A DNA stretch of 64,000 bases from JABDJL01 sp963664065. GTDB lineage: Bacteria; Pseudomonadota; Gammaproteobacteria; Xanthomonadales; SZUA-36. This document shows, one piece after another, positions 1-9,696 of the stretch; the first letter of the stretch is position 1; each line of letters starts with the position of its first letter. Location of the stretch: contig OY760942.1 in NCBI GenBank assembly GCA_963664065.1, positions 1,302,001-1,366,000 of the forward strand, written 5' to 3'. Made by a program: the position numbers and the translations under genes. Under the pieces are notes generated by a model that saw nothing but the letters and a program-made list of their open reading frames with translations, did no database searches and was not told where the DNA came from.

Positions 1-1
1 T

Positions 2-748
2 TTGATGGGGGCCGGCTTTTTTATATCAGCCATTGTGAGCCCGGTAATGGCTGCTCCACCAGACTGCAGCACAGAAATCAGCAAACGTTGCAAAAACACC
101 GGAGAGGGAGGTGGTAATGACGCATTCGAGGCCAAGTTTTGTCTTGCTATAACTGCTGATACCTTTGGCCTTGCCGGTGACGATTCTCCCAGTGACGGAG
201 GGTTATATTGTGATAAAAACAAAAAAGATAAAATTATGGTATTCACAGGAAAGGGCCCCGGTTTTCGATTTGATACCAATAAAGGCAAGTCTACTGCGGC
301 GCGCTATGTGCAACTTAATTTTCCTGGCGGGAGCATTACTGTTGATGATGCTAATGGTGTGTCGCATACCTATGGCTCAGGTCTTTACGAAATTGATTTT
401 CGATTCGACCTGGATAGTAGCGGTTTGGACTTGGGTGGGATTGCGAATCCTGGTACTGGCACGGTACCCATCGGAATCAGAATTCAAGCACTGGTTGGAA
501 ATGAGCAGGGCTTGCTGGGTTACGGAGACGCTGCCTCCCTGTTTTCTGACCCGAGTTTGAACACAACATGCATGGCCAGCAATACGTCCAACGCCTTGGT
601 AACGCGCATTGCTGCTGATGCCTGGATCATTGAATCTGATCCCTCAAACTCAATCGCATGTTTGTGGGTTGGCCACTCGAACTTTAGCGGTCAACCGGGA
701 ACGCTTGTAGAGATGCCTTTTGACTTCACCATCGTAATTGATCCATGA
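2..748 (+). CDS. Secreted hypothetical protein, possibly 5'-truncated
   Basis: I do not recognise the family. The frame is open from the window edge and reads a hydrophobic leader (GAGFFISAIVSPVMA) followed by APPDC, which looks like a signal peptidase I site, so the mature protein is probably exported. The first visible start is a TTG at position 2 followed by ATG; the true start may lie outside the window. The mature part is Gly/Asp/Ser rich, with Cys residues near the N-terminus (PPDC, KRC) and scattered later, suggesting an extracytoplasmic disulfide-bonded beta-rich domain. It stops about 90 bp before the next gene on the same strand. Function unknown. Confidence 0.6.
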   Translation: MMGAGFFISAIVSPVMAAPPDCSTEISKRCKNTGEGGGNDAFEAKFCLAITADTFGLAGDDSPSDGGLYCDKNKKDKIMVFTGKGPGFRFDTNKGKSTAARYVQLNFPGGSITVDDANGVSHTYGSGLYEIDFRFDLDSSGLDLGGIANPGTGTVPIGIRIQALVGNEQGLLGYGDAASLFSDPSLNTTCMASNTSNALVTRIAADAWIIESDPSNSIACLWVGHSNFSGQPGTLVEMPFDFTIVIDP

Positions 749-836
749 GACCAGCGAAAAGCAGAATGTATGCATGGAAAGCCTACATTGCTTAGAAACT
801 ATTCCAGCAATAATCTATTAACTCCAGAGAATTCTG

Positions 837-3074
837 ATGAAAACAACCTCACTGCTGATAACAGCCCTGAGCGCCACACTATACACCTATGTATTGGCAG
901 CGACAGGTTTGCTGCTTATAACATCTGCAGGCGCAATGGCCCAGTCCAGGACGGATGCGGATATGCTCCTGGCCCGTGCATCCCATGCCCGCCTGGTCGA
1001 TGGGGATATCGAAGACGCGATCTCTATTTACCGGCAGTTGGCTATGTCCTCTTCCGCCAGTCGTTTTCACGTGGCAACAGCGTTGGTGGGGTTGGGTGAC
1101 AGCTACCAGCTGACTGGTTCCACCGAATCGGTACCGGCTTACGAGCGAGTTCTGTCGGAATTTGGAGATCAGCCCGCTCCATTTCAGCAGGCAAGCAGCA
1201 AGCTCAGATTATTGTTGGCCAGTAACACAGCTGCGGGTGTGACTGTAAATGCTACAGGCCAGCACGTCCTGTTGATGTCAGAAGTGCCGCGATTTTCTAC
1301 GTCTTTACCGCGGATATATGATTTTTCCCCGGACGGTGCGCGCATGGTTTTCCATGCACCAGCCACCGCGGAGCGCAAAGCACGATTTCCGAACTTGGTG
1401 AGAGAACTTTACATCCAGGACACCAGAGGCTCGGTGCGCCGGCCGGTAATGGATAATGCGGCTGATTGGGAATTCATAAACCTGCCGCGATGGTCTCCGG
1501 ATGGGAATAGAATGCTTTATACGGCATTCAAGGGCATTGGCGACGACGGTTCGCGTCAACTCTATAAGCATGATTTTCTCACTGGAGAATCACGGCAAAT
1601 TGTCAATCTGGAGCAATTCAATAGCGAGGCGTTGCGGGGGCTGAACTGGATGCCTGACGGCAGGAGCTTTGTGACTTTGTGGTACGACGGTGTCCGGCGT
1701 TTCAGCCTTGATGGTGATCTCATCAGGCATTATGAGCAGAAAGTCGATCACATGACGATGATTGGCAATGTTTCTCCTGATGGCCGTTTCCTTTTGTATC
1801 ACCGGGTTGATCCGGACAAGGAAGATCACGAAGAAATGGATCTCTGGATGCTGGACCTGGAAAACGGTACCAGCAGGCAGCTTAGCTCTGAATCCGGCTA
1901 TGAAGGTTGGCCAGTATGGAGCAAAGATGGCAGCCATATTTACTATGTTTCAGGTCCGAGGGATGCACATAATGTTTTCAGGCGCAAATTTGACTCAAAT
2001 GAAACACCCGAGAAAATAACAACCTATAGCAACGCATCTGCAATATATCCAACCATCCTCGGCGAAGAAGGGCAAATAAGCTTCACGCTGATGAAAGATA
2101 ATCACACCGTGCTGGCCGGAAATTCACCTTCCGAGGCACGAACCATCGTCCGTGGCAATTCACCGATGCTTTCTCCATCGGGGGAGCACATCTATTACCT
2201 GAATTCCGAGCCGGGCAAGACAGGCTTGTGGGTGACATCGATGGAGGGTGATTCATCACGCCAACTCGTCGAAGGTGAGATTATCACCCCTTACGGGCCT
2301 AAAAAATTCCTGTCTCCTGATGGTTCAAGTATCACTTACGCAAAGAATGAGGGTGATGTAACGACTTTATATGTAATGGCTGCGACAGGTGGCGACGCGA
2401 AAAAACTCTATTCAACACCAGGTGTACGTCACCTGATACCCAGTTGGTCACCTGACAGCAAGGAAATTGCATTTTCCATCCATGGCGACATGATGGTGAT
2501 CTCCGCCAACAGTGGTGAGCCGAAAGTTCTGGCTAATGTTAAACACTGGGAATCCTGGAATATTGAATGGTCTCCTGACGGCGCACAACTGGCTGCTTTT
2601 GCCTATCTGGAAGGTGAGGAGGCGAACCATATTATGTTGATTAGCCGGGAAAGCGGTGAAATGCAGCGACTGACCCTGGCAACAGAGGCCCAGTACAAGG
2701 AAATTCTGGCCTGGCATCCTGATGGCAAACGGATCAGTTATATGTACTACAACACTGAAGATGGAAACGGAAGCAGGATCATCGACATTGAGAGCGGACA
2801 AATCAGCGATATCGCGGACCTGCCTGATCCGATGTGGGACTATTTTGGCGTGTGGGGCCCCGACGGGCGTTACTATTTCTCCAGTGCCACGCGAGGAATG
2901 GGGAACCTCTGGGAGCTCCATGCCTATGATGACCGGACAGGCGAATATGAAACCATACGGATATCGGAGCGTGGCTCAGTCAGCATGCCAACCTGGAACG
3001 GCGATGGAAGCATCATGGCTTGGTCCGAAAGAGAGCCAGTGCGCCAGATGTGGATGATGACCAATTACGAGTAG
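837..3074 (+). CDS. Exported TolB-like/PD40 beta-propeller protein
   Basis: A 745-residue exported protein. An N-terminal hydrophobic segment ending near AGAMAQS (about residue 35) looks like a signal peptide. Residues about 40-130 are TPR-like, with helical pairs such as DAISIYRQLA and VPAYERVLSEF. The rest carries repeated PD40/WD40-like blades with the signature W-SPDG or SPDG (for example RWSPDGNRM, SWSPDSKEIAF, EWSPDGAQLA, GVWGPDGRYYF). This TPR plus PD40 architecture is common in periplasmic proteins related to TolB; the ligand is unknown. It starts at ATG 837 and is followed by a clear intrinsic terminator, so it ends its transcription unit. No catalytic domain is visible. Confidence 0.75.
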   Translation: MKTTSLLITALSATLYTYVLAATGLLLITSAGAMAQSRTDADMLLARASHARLVDGDIEDAISIYRQLAMSSSASRFHVATALVGLGDSYQLTGSTESVPAYERVLSEFGDQPAPFQQASSKLRLLLASNTAAGVTVNATGQHVLLMSEVPRFSTSLPRIYDFSPDGARMVFHAPATAERKARFPNLVRELYIQDTRGSVRRPVMDNAADWEFINLPRWSPDGNRMLYTAFKGIGDDGSRQLYKHDFLTGESRQIVNLEQFNSEALRGLNWMPDGRSFVTLWYDGVRRFSLDGDLIRHYEQKVDHMTMIGNVSPDGRFLLYHRVDPDKEDHEEMDLWMLDLENGTSRQLSSESGYEGWPVWSKDGSHIYYVSGPRDAHNVFRRKFDSNETPEKITTYSNASAIYPTILGEEGQISFTLMKDNHTVLAGNSPSEARTIVRGNSPMLSPSGEHIYYLNSEPGKTGLWVTSMEGDSSRQLVEGEIITPYGPKKFLSPDGSSITYAKNEGDVTTLYVMAATGGDAKKLYSTPGVRHLIPSWSPDSKEIAFSIHGDMMVISANSGEPKVLANVKHWESWNIEWSPDGAQLAAFAYLEGEEANHIMLISRESGEMQRLTLATEAQYKEILAWHPDGKRISYMYYNTEDGNGSRIIDIESGQISDIADLPDPMWDYFGVWGPDGRYYFSSATRGMGNLWELHAYDDRTGEYETIRISERGSVSMPTWNGDGSIMAWSEREPVRQMWMMTNYE

Positions 3075-3095
3075 ATATTTTCAGTTCTCTCATCG

Positions 3096-3123
3096 CGCCC
3101 GGCTCGAACCCGGGCGTTTTTTT
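3096..3123 (+). terminator. Rho-independent terminator after the PD40 gene
   Basis: Perfect 7-bp stem CGCCCGG (3096-3102) with CCGGGCG (3110-3116), a 7-nt loop, then seven T (3117-3123). It lies 22 bp after the stop of the beta-propeller gene. Confidence 0.9.
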
Positions 3124-3191
3124 GTTTCTGTAATACGCGAATTCAGGAACATCCACTATTGGCGGCGGATTCAACCGATGGACTCAGACAT

Positions 3192-3749
3192 TCAGATCAC
3201 CGGTGTGGCTGTAACAACATAGCGCAGAGGTCCGCCGCTTGTAAGGGCGTCAAACGGATAGCAGGTCATCAGGGTCAGGCGGTCAATGCCGGGCTCCAGC
3301 ACCAGTTCCTGAGTGCTGCTGTCGATCACTTCAAGCCAGGAAACGCGATATTTCAAGACGCCATAGGCGGTTGTCAGCCGGAGAATATCACCATTTTCCA
3401 CTGATTCCAGGAACTGGAAATGGGTATCGCGGTGACCGCTGAGTACCTTGTCCCCCTGGTCTGGCGCACCCAGCAGAGTAGGCCCGAAAGCCAGGCTTCT
3501 ACCGGAAGTGCCTGACAACACAATCAGCCGGATTCCAAGTCGGGGTGCTTCAAGTACAGCAACCGGGCTGGTGTCTGCCCAGGGCCATGGTTTTGCGTTC
3601 TTTCCCCCATTCAAGGTTCTTTGCCATGCGTCTTCCAGCAGCGCCTGGGCAAGCTCGGCCTTGACCGGGATCCACATGGCATCCAGCAAAAAAAAAGCGG
3701 CGGTGGCCAGCACCGCCGCAAGAGGCCATTGGTGTTGTGGCTTCAACAT
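3192..3749 (-). CDS. Class GN sortase (proteobacterial dedicated sortase)
   Basis: A cysteine transpeptidase that cleaves the sorting signal of its partner protein, encoded immediately upstream. From the start chosen here (ATG 3749) it has 185 residues: a membrane anchor at about 10-27, then a sortase core with catalytic His106 (LSGHRDTHF), Cys163 (LMTCYPF) and Arg176 (GPLRYVV). The frame is open further upstream, but a start at 3749 places the gene 12 bp after the substrate stop and gives the family's usual short cytoplasmic tail. Known family: single sortases of Gram-negative, often marine, bacteria with one dedicated substrate and a two-component pair; all four parts are present here. It probably acts at the inner membrane facing the periplasm. 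Confidence 0.9.
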   Translation of the reverse strand: MLKPQHQWPLAAVLATAAFFLLDAMWIPVKAELAQALLEDAWQRTLNGGKNAKPWPWADTSPVAVLEAPRLGIRLIVLSGTSGRSLAFGPTLLGAPDQGDKVLSGHRDTHFQFLESVENGDILRLTTAYGVLKYRVSWLEVIDSSTQELVLEPGIDRLTLMTCYPFDALTSGGPLRYVVTATPVI

Positions 3750-3760
3750 TACCGGGAGGG

Positions 3761-5968
3761 TTAGCGTGCAGCGCCTGTTGAAGGATTGATCCGCATCTGC
3801 GGACCCCGTACCAATGGCGAGCGAGTTTTGCTGGGAATGCTGGTACTTGATATCAACATCCATGTAGCGAGTAAAAACGTAAGTAAGGACAGGGATACCT
3901 GGGTTTGCCAGCCGGTCGCAGTCTGCGCGAACCCTACGACCTGGCTGCTGCCGGCTGGTAACAGGCTTGGAATGTTTCCGGTGGCCAATGCCTCGTCGCT
4001 ACGGCGGACGGGAGTATGGTCAACGGCTACCAGGCTGGTTTGTGAGGTCAATAAGCCATAGTCCAATGCGACCTGAGTGATCGCTGTATTGGTGATGCCG
4101 GCATCTGCGCCGAACACAATGCTTTCCTCGAGTGATTCAATTTTTTTGCGTGCCCACAAGGTGGCAAGTGTATCGGTACCCTCGGTTTTGAACGGCATAC
4201 TTGTTTGCTCCCACGCCTGGCCGTTCAGCAATCCGCAGATCGTAATCTGGCGGGGCTGAAGAGGCAGCCGTGCCACGATCCACAAGGGCTCGCCGGCATA
4301 CAGGTCCGGAATGATTTCGGGGTAGTACTCGGCATCCGTGCCCCAGTCCACGCAAATATTGGATAGCGCTGGCAAGCGGATGTGCGACCAGAGCCGTGAC
4401 ATACGAAACTCTACTTCGTCCAGGTTTCCGATATGGGTATGGCTGCCGCGGCCGATTTCAGCGGCTTTGCGCATAAACCATGTATTGGGCGCGAATCCGA
4501 TACCTACGGTAAACAGCCGGCTGCCGCCCAGTTCCTCAGCAATACCGGCCAGTAGAGACTTTTCATTGCCGACGCTGCCATCGGTGACGAAAATAACTTG
4601 GCGCATCATGCCGAACTGCGGTGTGAGCGAGAATGCCGCGTGCAATGCCGGGGCCATAACCGTGCCTCCGTCCGCCACCAGCCCATCGATGTAGTGCCGG
4701 GCGAAGTCCAGGTTCTGCTCAATGGCTGGCAAAGACTTGTTAAACAGAATTTCTGTGTCTGAATTGAATTGCACCAGGTTGAATCGATCGGTTTCTTTTA
4801 ACTGGTCCAGGCCCTGGGCCAGCGCCAACCTGGCCTGGCGTATGGATTCGCCTTCCATGGAACCAGAGGTATCAATAATGAAAACCACTTCACGGGGTTG
4901 GTGTTTGATAGGGACGGCAAGCGGCGGAATCATCATCAGTTGGGCATAAATCGCCTCGCCGCCATCCCAGGTCATCAGTGCGGATTGTGGAACGGCTTGC
5001 AGATCGGGGAACCAGGCCAACTCAAAATCACGGTCCGCTAATTCAAATCCGTCCAGCAGGCTGATCCGGTAACCATTCGCCGAAGGCTCGATTTCAACAT
5101 CGTGATAGTGGCTTTCAATCGCGGCGAAACCGATGCCGGTCCTGATCAGGATTTCCAGGTTCAGATGGTGATCGTCTCTGGACTTGGCAGCCACCAGCGA
5201 CGGCCGCGGAACTGCAGCCGTATTGGCACCACCATGGACATTCCATCGTGGTGTAAACGTCATTGGCAGGCGCAGACTGAAAGCGCCTTCCTCGAACTTC
5301 ACGTTAACCAGGAACCCGATGGTGACCCTGATTTCCTCCCCCGGGCCTATGTTCGCCAGGCGGGTCTCGAACTGGTTTACCTTTTGCTGCTCGACCAGTG
5401 AAGCTGTTATGCCGTTCACCAGGGCTTGCTGGTATACCCGTTTCGCGGGTTCCCTTTCCTGGATTTCACCTTCGATTACACGCCCGCCCACCTGGATGTG
5501 CATGCGGTCTACGGCCGCGCCATCCGGCAAAGGGAAACGATAAATTCCTTCCGCCCACTGGTCACCCGGATTACCAAACACCTGGGTCACCTCCGCCCGT
5601 GCGATCAGTCCGGTGACTTCTACCCTGATATCGGTATTGATGGCCAATTGCATCGCTGCAATGCCACCTGCAGTCAATTCCAGGCCCCATTCGGTTTCGC
5701 TTGCCTGCGCAGTCTCGATGCGCAACAGCACCAGGCTGAGCAGCAGAATACCGATAATCAGAAGTGTTCTGTCCTGCCAGCGCAGCGATCTGTGGGGGCT
5801 GCTTCGGTATCGACGACGCTCTTCCATCTGGGTGGCGAGCCGGGGGTGCGAGCACCAGGCGTCTTTTTCCAATTTATTGCGGATCGAACGGTTAGCTTTT
5901 GGCGCCTGGTTTTCAGCGACAGTCGGGTGGCGATTCGGGAAGATCAGTGAGTGCTTGCGGTGATTCAT
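3761..5968 (-). CDS. Sortase substrate with VIT and vWA domains (marine sortase target)
   Basis: About 735 residues from ATG 5968; starts at 6082 or 5827 are also open and no strong ribosome binding site decides. A hydrophobic segment (LLIIGILLLSLVLL) precedes an AQASE cleavage-like site. A vault/inter-alpha-trypsin (VIT) domain follows, then a von Willebrand A domain with a complete MIDAS start, DTSGSM, at about residue 366. The C-terminus has the three-part sorting layout: a motif FAQTATGW, a hydrophobic helix (SLLTFLLATWMLI) and basic residues. FAQTAT is a divergent form of the LPxTxT-like signals of the family. It is co-directional with the sortase 12 bp downstream and divergent from the regulators. 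The likely role is a surface- or membrane-anchored adhesion or sensing protein; the ligand is unknown. Confidence 0.85.
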   Translation of the reverse strand: MNHRKHSLIFPNRHPTVAENQAPKANRSIRNKLEKDAWCSHPRLATQMEERRRYRSSPHRSLRWQDRTLLIIGILLLSLVLLRIETAQASETEWGLELTAGGIAAMQLAINTDIRVEVTGLIARAEVTQVFGNPGDQWAEGIYRFPLPDGAAVDRMHIQVGGRVIEGEIQEREPAKRVYQQALVNGITASLVEQQKVNQFETRLANIGPGEEIRVTIGFLVNVKFEEGAFSLRLPMTFTPRWNVHGGANTAAVPRPSLVAAKSRDDHHLNLEILIRTGIGFAAIESHYHDVEIEPSANGYRISLLDGFELADRDFELAWFPDLQAVPQSALMTWDGGEAIYAQLMMIPPLAVPIKHQPREVVFIIDTSGSMEGESIRQARLALAQGLDQLKETDRFNLVQFNSDTEILFNKSLPAIEQNLDFARHYIDGLVADGGTVMAPALHAAFSLTPQFGMMRQVIFVTDGSVGNEKSLLAGIAEELGGSRLFTVGIGFAPNTWFMRKAAEIGRGSHTHIGNLDEVEFRMSRLWSHIRLPALSNICVDWGTDAEYYPEIIPDLYAGEPLWIVARLPLQPRQITICGLLNGQAWEQTSMPFKTEGTDTLATLWARKKIESLEESIVFGADAGITNTAITQVALDYGLLTSQTSLVAVDHTPVRRSDEALATGNIPSLLPAGSSQVVGFAQTATGWQTQVSLSLLTFLLATWMLISSTSIPSKTRSPLVRGPQMRINPSTGAAR

Positions 5969-6157
5969 TGGCTTAGGGCCTGGCTTGAGCTTGGTGTCGG
6001 GCTGTATTGAAACGCCCCGGGGTGACCTGCGGGTGCGCGGCTGGGGCAGATTCGGGGCTAAATTGGGGCAATGCAGGGGCATATGTCCCTTTTTTCAGAT
6101 GACACTGTGCTTTATACAAGCTGCGGTCTTATGATTGGAGTTCAGCGAGGAGTACCT

Positions 6158-6859
6158 ATGCAGCGCCAGATCGCAATTGTCGAAGATGAAGCCATCATCC
6201 GTCATAACTATGAGGATGCCCTGCGTCGCTATGGATACCAGGTTAACGGATTCAGCGAACGCCATTCAGCGCTCGAAGCTTTCAAGCGCCGGTTACCGGA
6301 ACTGGTGATCATTGATGTTGGTCTAGGCGATGACATTGAGGGTGGATTCGAGTTGTGCCGCGAGTTGCGTGCCCTGTCTCGCAGCCTGCCAATTATTTTT
6401 CTGACTGCACGCGATTCGGATTTTGATGTAATTTCCGGACTGCGCCTGGGCGCGGATGATTACCTGACCAAGGACATCAGTCTTCCGCACCTTGTCGCAC
6501 GGGTTGTTGCTTTATTCCGTCGTATCGAAGCGCTTGCTGGTGACCGTAGCGAAGAAAAGAAATTGCAGCGCGGGTCACTTGAATTGTCGGTCGAGCGCAT
6601 GGAGGTGCACTGGACGGGTGACAAGGTCCCTTTGACCGTTACTGAATTCTGGCTCGTCCATTCCCTGGTCCGCCATCCTGGGCATGTTCGAACACGCCAG
6701 CAACTGATGGATGACGCCAATGTACTGGTGGATGACCAGACCATCACCAGCCACGTCAAGCGGATTCGCAAAAAGTTCAAGGAAGTGGATGACGAATTTG
6801 ACCATCTCGACACGGTGTACGGTGCTGGATACCGCTGGAAACCGGAAGGAGCTGTGTGA
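6158..6859 (+). CDS. Sortase-system response regulator, OmpR/PhoB type
   Basis: A 233-residue DNA-binding response regulator. The receiver domain (about 1-125) has acidic residues Glu9-Asp10-Glu11, phospho-acceptor Asp53 (LVIIDVGLG), a Thr in FLTARD and a Lys in YLTKD. The C-terminal winged helix (about 140-230) ends with the typical GAGYRWKPEGAV. ATG 6158 was chosen because GAGGAG-like bases (cgaggag) lie 6 nt before it and the receiver fold starts at once; the open frame upstream (from 6071) looks non-coding. Its stop overlaps the kinase start (GTGTGA), so the two are translationally coupled. It probably controls the divergent sortase/substrate pair. Confidence 0.9.
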   Translation: MQRQIAIVEDEAIIRHNYEDALRRYGYQVNGFSERHSALEAFKRRLPELVIIDVGLGDDIEGGFELCRELRALSRSLPIIFLTARDSDFDVISGLRLGADDYLTKDISLPHLVARVVALFRRIEALAGDRSEEKKLQRGSLELSVERMEVHWTGDKVPLTVTEFWLVHSLVRHPGHVRTRQQLMDDANVLVDDQTITSHVKRIRKKFKEVDDEFDHLDTVYGAGYRWKPEGAV

Positions 6860-8868
6860 AGTTACGTAATCAGTTGCTGACGCTCTCACTGGCAACCCTG
6901 CTGGTACCATGGTTCGGCTGGAAACTGGTACAGGAGCTCGAGCGATTTCTTCGTGTCGGCCAGGAGAGTGCTTTGCTCGCATCTGCCAGGACGGTCTCAC
7001 AGGCACTACCGGCCGAGCACCAGTCTACTCTGATGTTTGGGCGCGACCGGATTCTACAGTTGAGAAAACTTCCTGCACATCCGCATCTCGACGGATATTC
7101 GGACGACTGGCCTCAAGCCGACAAAACGGCCGTTTTCAGTTCACCGGACAGTGCACTTGAACTTAGAGTCGCCGCAGGCCGTTTTGACGATCAACTCTAT
7201 CTTCTGTGCCTGGTTTCGGACACCACCCCGGCCCGCCGGGTTCTGCCCGCCGGTGCAGAGGGCGAGACAATCACCTCGGATGGAATCATATTGTTTATTC
7301 GCAGTGCACGCGGATTGGTAAATTTCCGGATTCACACTGCAGCACCCGGGCCGCTTAACCTGACCAGCCTGACCGAAGGAGGAGGACAATTACAGGGCTA
7401 TTGGCTGGATCGCCCTGATGGCTACCTTGTTGAGCTGTCGTTGCCCTTTTCGTCGGAGCTGGTGGATCTGAGCATCGGGGCCTTTGATGTTCAAACCGGC
7501 GTGGGTGGGCAACAGTCGATAAAGTCGGTTGGAACGGTTGATAACGACATGCCGGGAAGCTGGCTCAGCCTTGCCGCACAGGTTCCAGATCTGAATTCCT
7601 GGCTTTCAGGGGTTATTCCCCGGGGTTCACGTGCCTGGGTCGTTGACGCCGGCGGCTGGGTCATGGCGGACTCCGGGTTAACGCCGCCACCTCCAGGGCG
7701 GGAACTGAGTTTCGCTGAACGCTTGCTGTATCGCGCCGTGGCTGGCTCACGCACTGAAATACTGGCAGCACGGACGGAGCAGGTGGTAAGGGTTGATGAT
7801 GAAATCGTAAATTCAGCCCTGGCAGGATCCGAATCCAGGCACTGGGGCCAGGATCCGGAAAACGCACTGGTGCAAAATTCTGTTGCAGTGCCTATTGAGT
7901 TGGCGGGACAAATCAGGGGCGCTGTGATGATTGAGGCCAACTCGGATGGAATGTTGCTTGTGACCAACCGTGCGCTGGGCCGTTTATTATTGAGTACCTT
8001 GCTGTTGACTTTTGGCCTGGCGGCAGGACTCTGGTATTTTGCCACTCGCCTGTCACGGCGGGTTCAAAGATTGAGCGGGGCGGTTTCCAAGGCGATGGAC
8101 GAAACGGGCAAACCCGGCACGCTTCCCTTAACCGGAGACCGGGATGAACTGGGCGAACTGGCCAGGAACAATGCCAGGTTGCTGAAGGCGATATCCAACT
8201 ACACTAACTATTTGCAAAAACTCGCTGGCCGCTTGTCACACGAACTGAAAACACCGCTGGCGATCACCAGGTCTTCGCTGGACAACCTGGTAAGCCAGGA
8301 TCTGGATGAAGAGGCCAGCCGTTATGTGCAAAGGGCCCGCGAAGGTCTGGACCGGCAAGCCGCGATTGTCAGGGCAATGAGTGAGGCCAGCAGGCTGGAG
8401 GCAGCGGTGGAGTCTGCCGATTGGGAATTAGTGGACCTCGTTGGCGTTATCGGGCATTGCGTAGAGGCCTACCGTAGTGTTTATCCCGGACGTGACATCA
8501 GTTTTGAATATTCAGTATCTCCCGGAATTTTGCGTTGTGCGCCAGACATGATCGCCCAGGCGCTGGATAAACTGGTTGAAAACGCGATCTCGCTGACCGG
8601 CCAGCAAGACGCGGTTCATATCGGTCTCGACTTTGCAGTGGATGAATGCCGGATTTCGGTTCGCAATACCGGCAGTCGGCTGCCGGACATGCTTCCTGAG
8701 CAGTTATTTGATTCACTGGTGTCCATGAGGGAAAAAGGTGGCGGCCGGCACCTCGGCCTGGGCCTGCACATCGTGCGCCTGGTTGCTGAAGCGCATGGTG
8801 GCAAGGTAAGTGCCCGAAACCTTGATTCTGAGCATGGTGTGGAGTTCGTCTTATCCCTGCCAATCTGA
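6856..8868 (+). CDS. Sortase-system sensor histidine kinase
   Basis: A 670-residue inner-membrane kinase starting at GTG 6856, overlapping the regulator stop. An N-terminal membrane helix (about 7-22) is followed by a large periplasmic sensor region (about 30-370), a second helix (LLLSTLLLTFGLAAGLWYF, about 375-395) and a HAMP-like linker. The HisKA box is LSHELKTPLAI with phospho-His near residue 462, and the ATPase has an N box (DKLVENAIS) and a G box (HLGLGLHIVRL). It matches the histidine kinase of the dedicated proteobacterial sortase system in order and neighbours. The sensed signal is unknown; the sensor contains a stretch (DGYSDDWPQADKTAVF) like a carbohydrate-binding beta domain, which is inference only. 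Confidence 0.88.
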   Translation: MKLRNQLLTLSLATLLVPWFGWKLVQELERFLRVGQESALLASARTVSQALPAEHQSTLMFGRDRILQLRKLPAHPHLDGYSDDWPQADKTAVFSSPDSALELRVAAGRFDDQLYLLCLVSDTTPARRVLPAGAEGETITSDGIILFIRSARGLVNFRIHTAAPGPLNLTSLTEGGGQLQGYWLDRPDGYLVELSLPFSSELVDLSIGAFDVQTGVGGQQSIKSVGTVDNDMPGSWLSLAAQVPDLNSWLSGVIPRGSRAWVVDAGGWVMADSGLTPPPPGRELSFAERLLYRAVAGSRTEILAARTEQVVRVDDEIVNSALAGSESRHWGQDPENALVQNSVAVPIELAGQIRGAVMIEANSDGMLLVTNRALGRLLLSTLLLTFGLAAGLWYFATRLSRRVQRLSGAVSKAMDETGKPGTLPLTGDRDELGELARNNARLLKAISNYTNYLQKLAGRLSHELKTPLAITRSSLDNLVSQDLDEEASRYVQRAREGLDRQAAIVRAMSEASRLEAAVESADWELVDLVGVIGHCVEAYRSVYPGRDISFEYSVSPGILRCAPDMIAQALDKLVENAISLTGQQDAVHIGLDFAVDECRISVRNTGSRLPDMLPEQLFDSLVSMREKGGGRHLGLGLHIVRLVAEAHGGKVSARNLDSEHGVEFVLSLPI

Positions 8869-8926
8869 ATGACAAGAGCTGATAACTTATTGGTTTTATG
8901 GCTGGAGAACGGGTGTGGTCTGACTT

Positions 8927-9460
8927 CTATGGTCCAAAAACATTCGGACCCCGGCAAGTTGAAGGCAAATATTTAATCGCTTCGGGAGAGGTGAACCCAA
9001 AAGTACAAACCCAGTCTGAACCGCCGAAGGCGTTAATCGTAGGGCTGAAAACCGGGATGATTCGCAGGCCTGCTATATTTTCGTCAATCTCCTGTTCGTT
9101 GGCCCAGACCGCAAAATCTCCCCGGTTATTATTATAATAAAAAACGCGGCAAAAATTGCTGACAGTGGTGGTTGTGGATGGAAAAGTGCCTGTGATGATA
9201 CCGGCTTCGGTCGTGTTTGCGGGCCACCTGCCCATCACTTGTCGAAATTCTGCGATCTGAAGTTTTGGAATCGCCGACAAGGCTATACATTCGGTTGCTT
9301 TCGCCCTGATGGTGTAGTTTTGATAGGCGGGAACAGCGAGTGCGACGAGAATTGAAACGATTGCGACCACGATCATCAATTCGATCAGCGTAAAGCCGCC
9401 AGCGCAGGATTTTATGCTTTCCCCCGACTTGAATTGTATAGCGGTTCTGCAACTGATCAT
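8927..9460 (-). CDS. Type IV prepilin (PilA-like)
   Basis: A 177-residue prepilin. The class III leader ends at GG, followed by the N-methylation site FTLIELMIVVAIVSIL with Glu at mature position 5; prepilin peptidase (PilD) would cut before the Phe. The leader before the cleavage site is about 22 residues, longer than the 6-10 usual for type IVa pilins. Two C-terminal cysteines (WVCTFGF and PSTCRGPN) could form the D-region disulfide loop. ATG 9460 has a good upstream site (AAGGGGAAT). It stands alone, convergent with the kinase, with no pilus assembly genes in view. Confidence 0.85.
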   Translation of the reverse strand: MISCRTAIQFKSGESIKSCAGGFTLIELMIVVAIVSILVALAVPAYQNYTIRAKATECIALSAIPKLQIAEFRQVMGRWPANTTEAGIITGTFPSTTTTVSNFCRVFYYNNNRGDFAVWANEQEIDENIAGLRIIPVFSPTINAFGGSDWVCTFGFTSPEAIKYLPSTCRGPNVFGP

Positions 9461-9696
9461 TGTCGATTCCCCTTAGCGATCGCAATTACACCCTTATTCA
9501 GTCACAAATATCATACCAGAATTGGTTAAGTGGCTAATTAACAATAAGATGAAAATTTTACTGAATTTGGTATGCGAGATTTCTTCAAAAACATATCACT
9601 TGGTGACGAAAACGTTAATTTATTGGTATCCGTGTTCATTCATCTTTGATCTAATTGCAGGTGGTTGAACCAAAGGCGAGATTTGGGCGGGTTTCC

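Noticed and set aside
9461..9696. Tryptophan attenuator upstream of trpE
   Set aside because: No leader peptide with clustered TGG codons and no terminator/antiterminator pair is visible.
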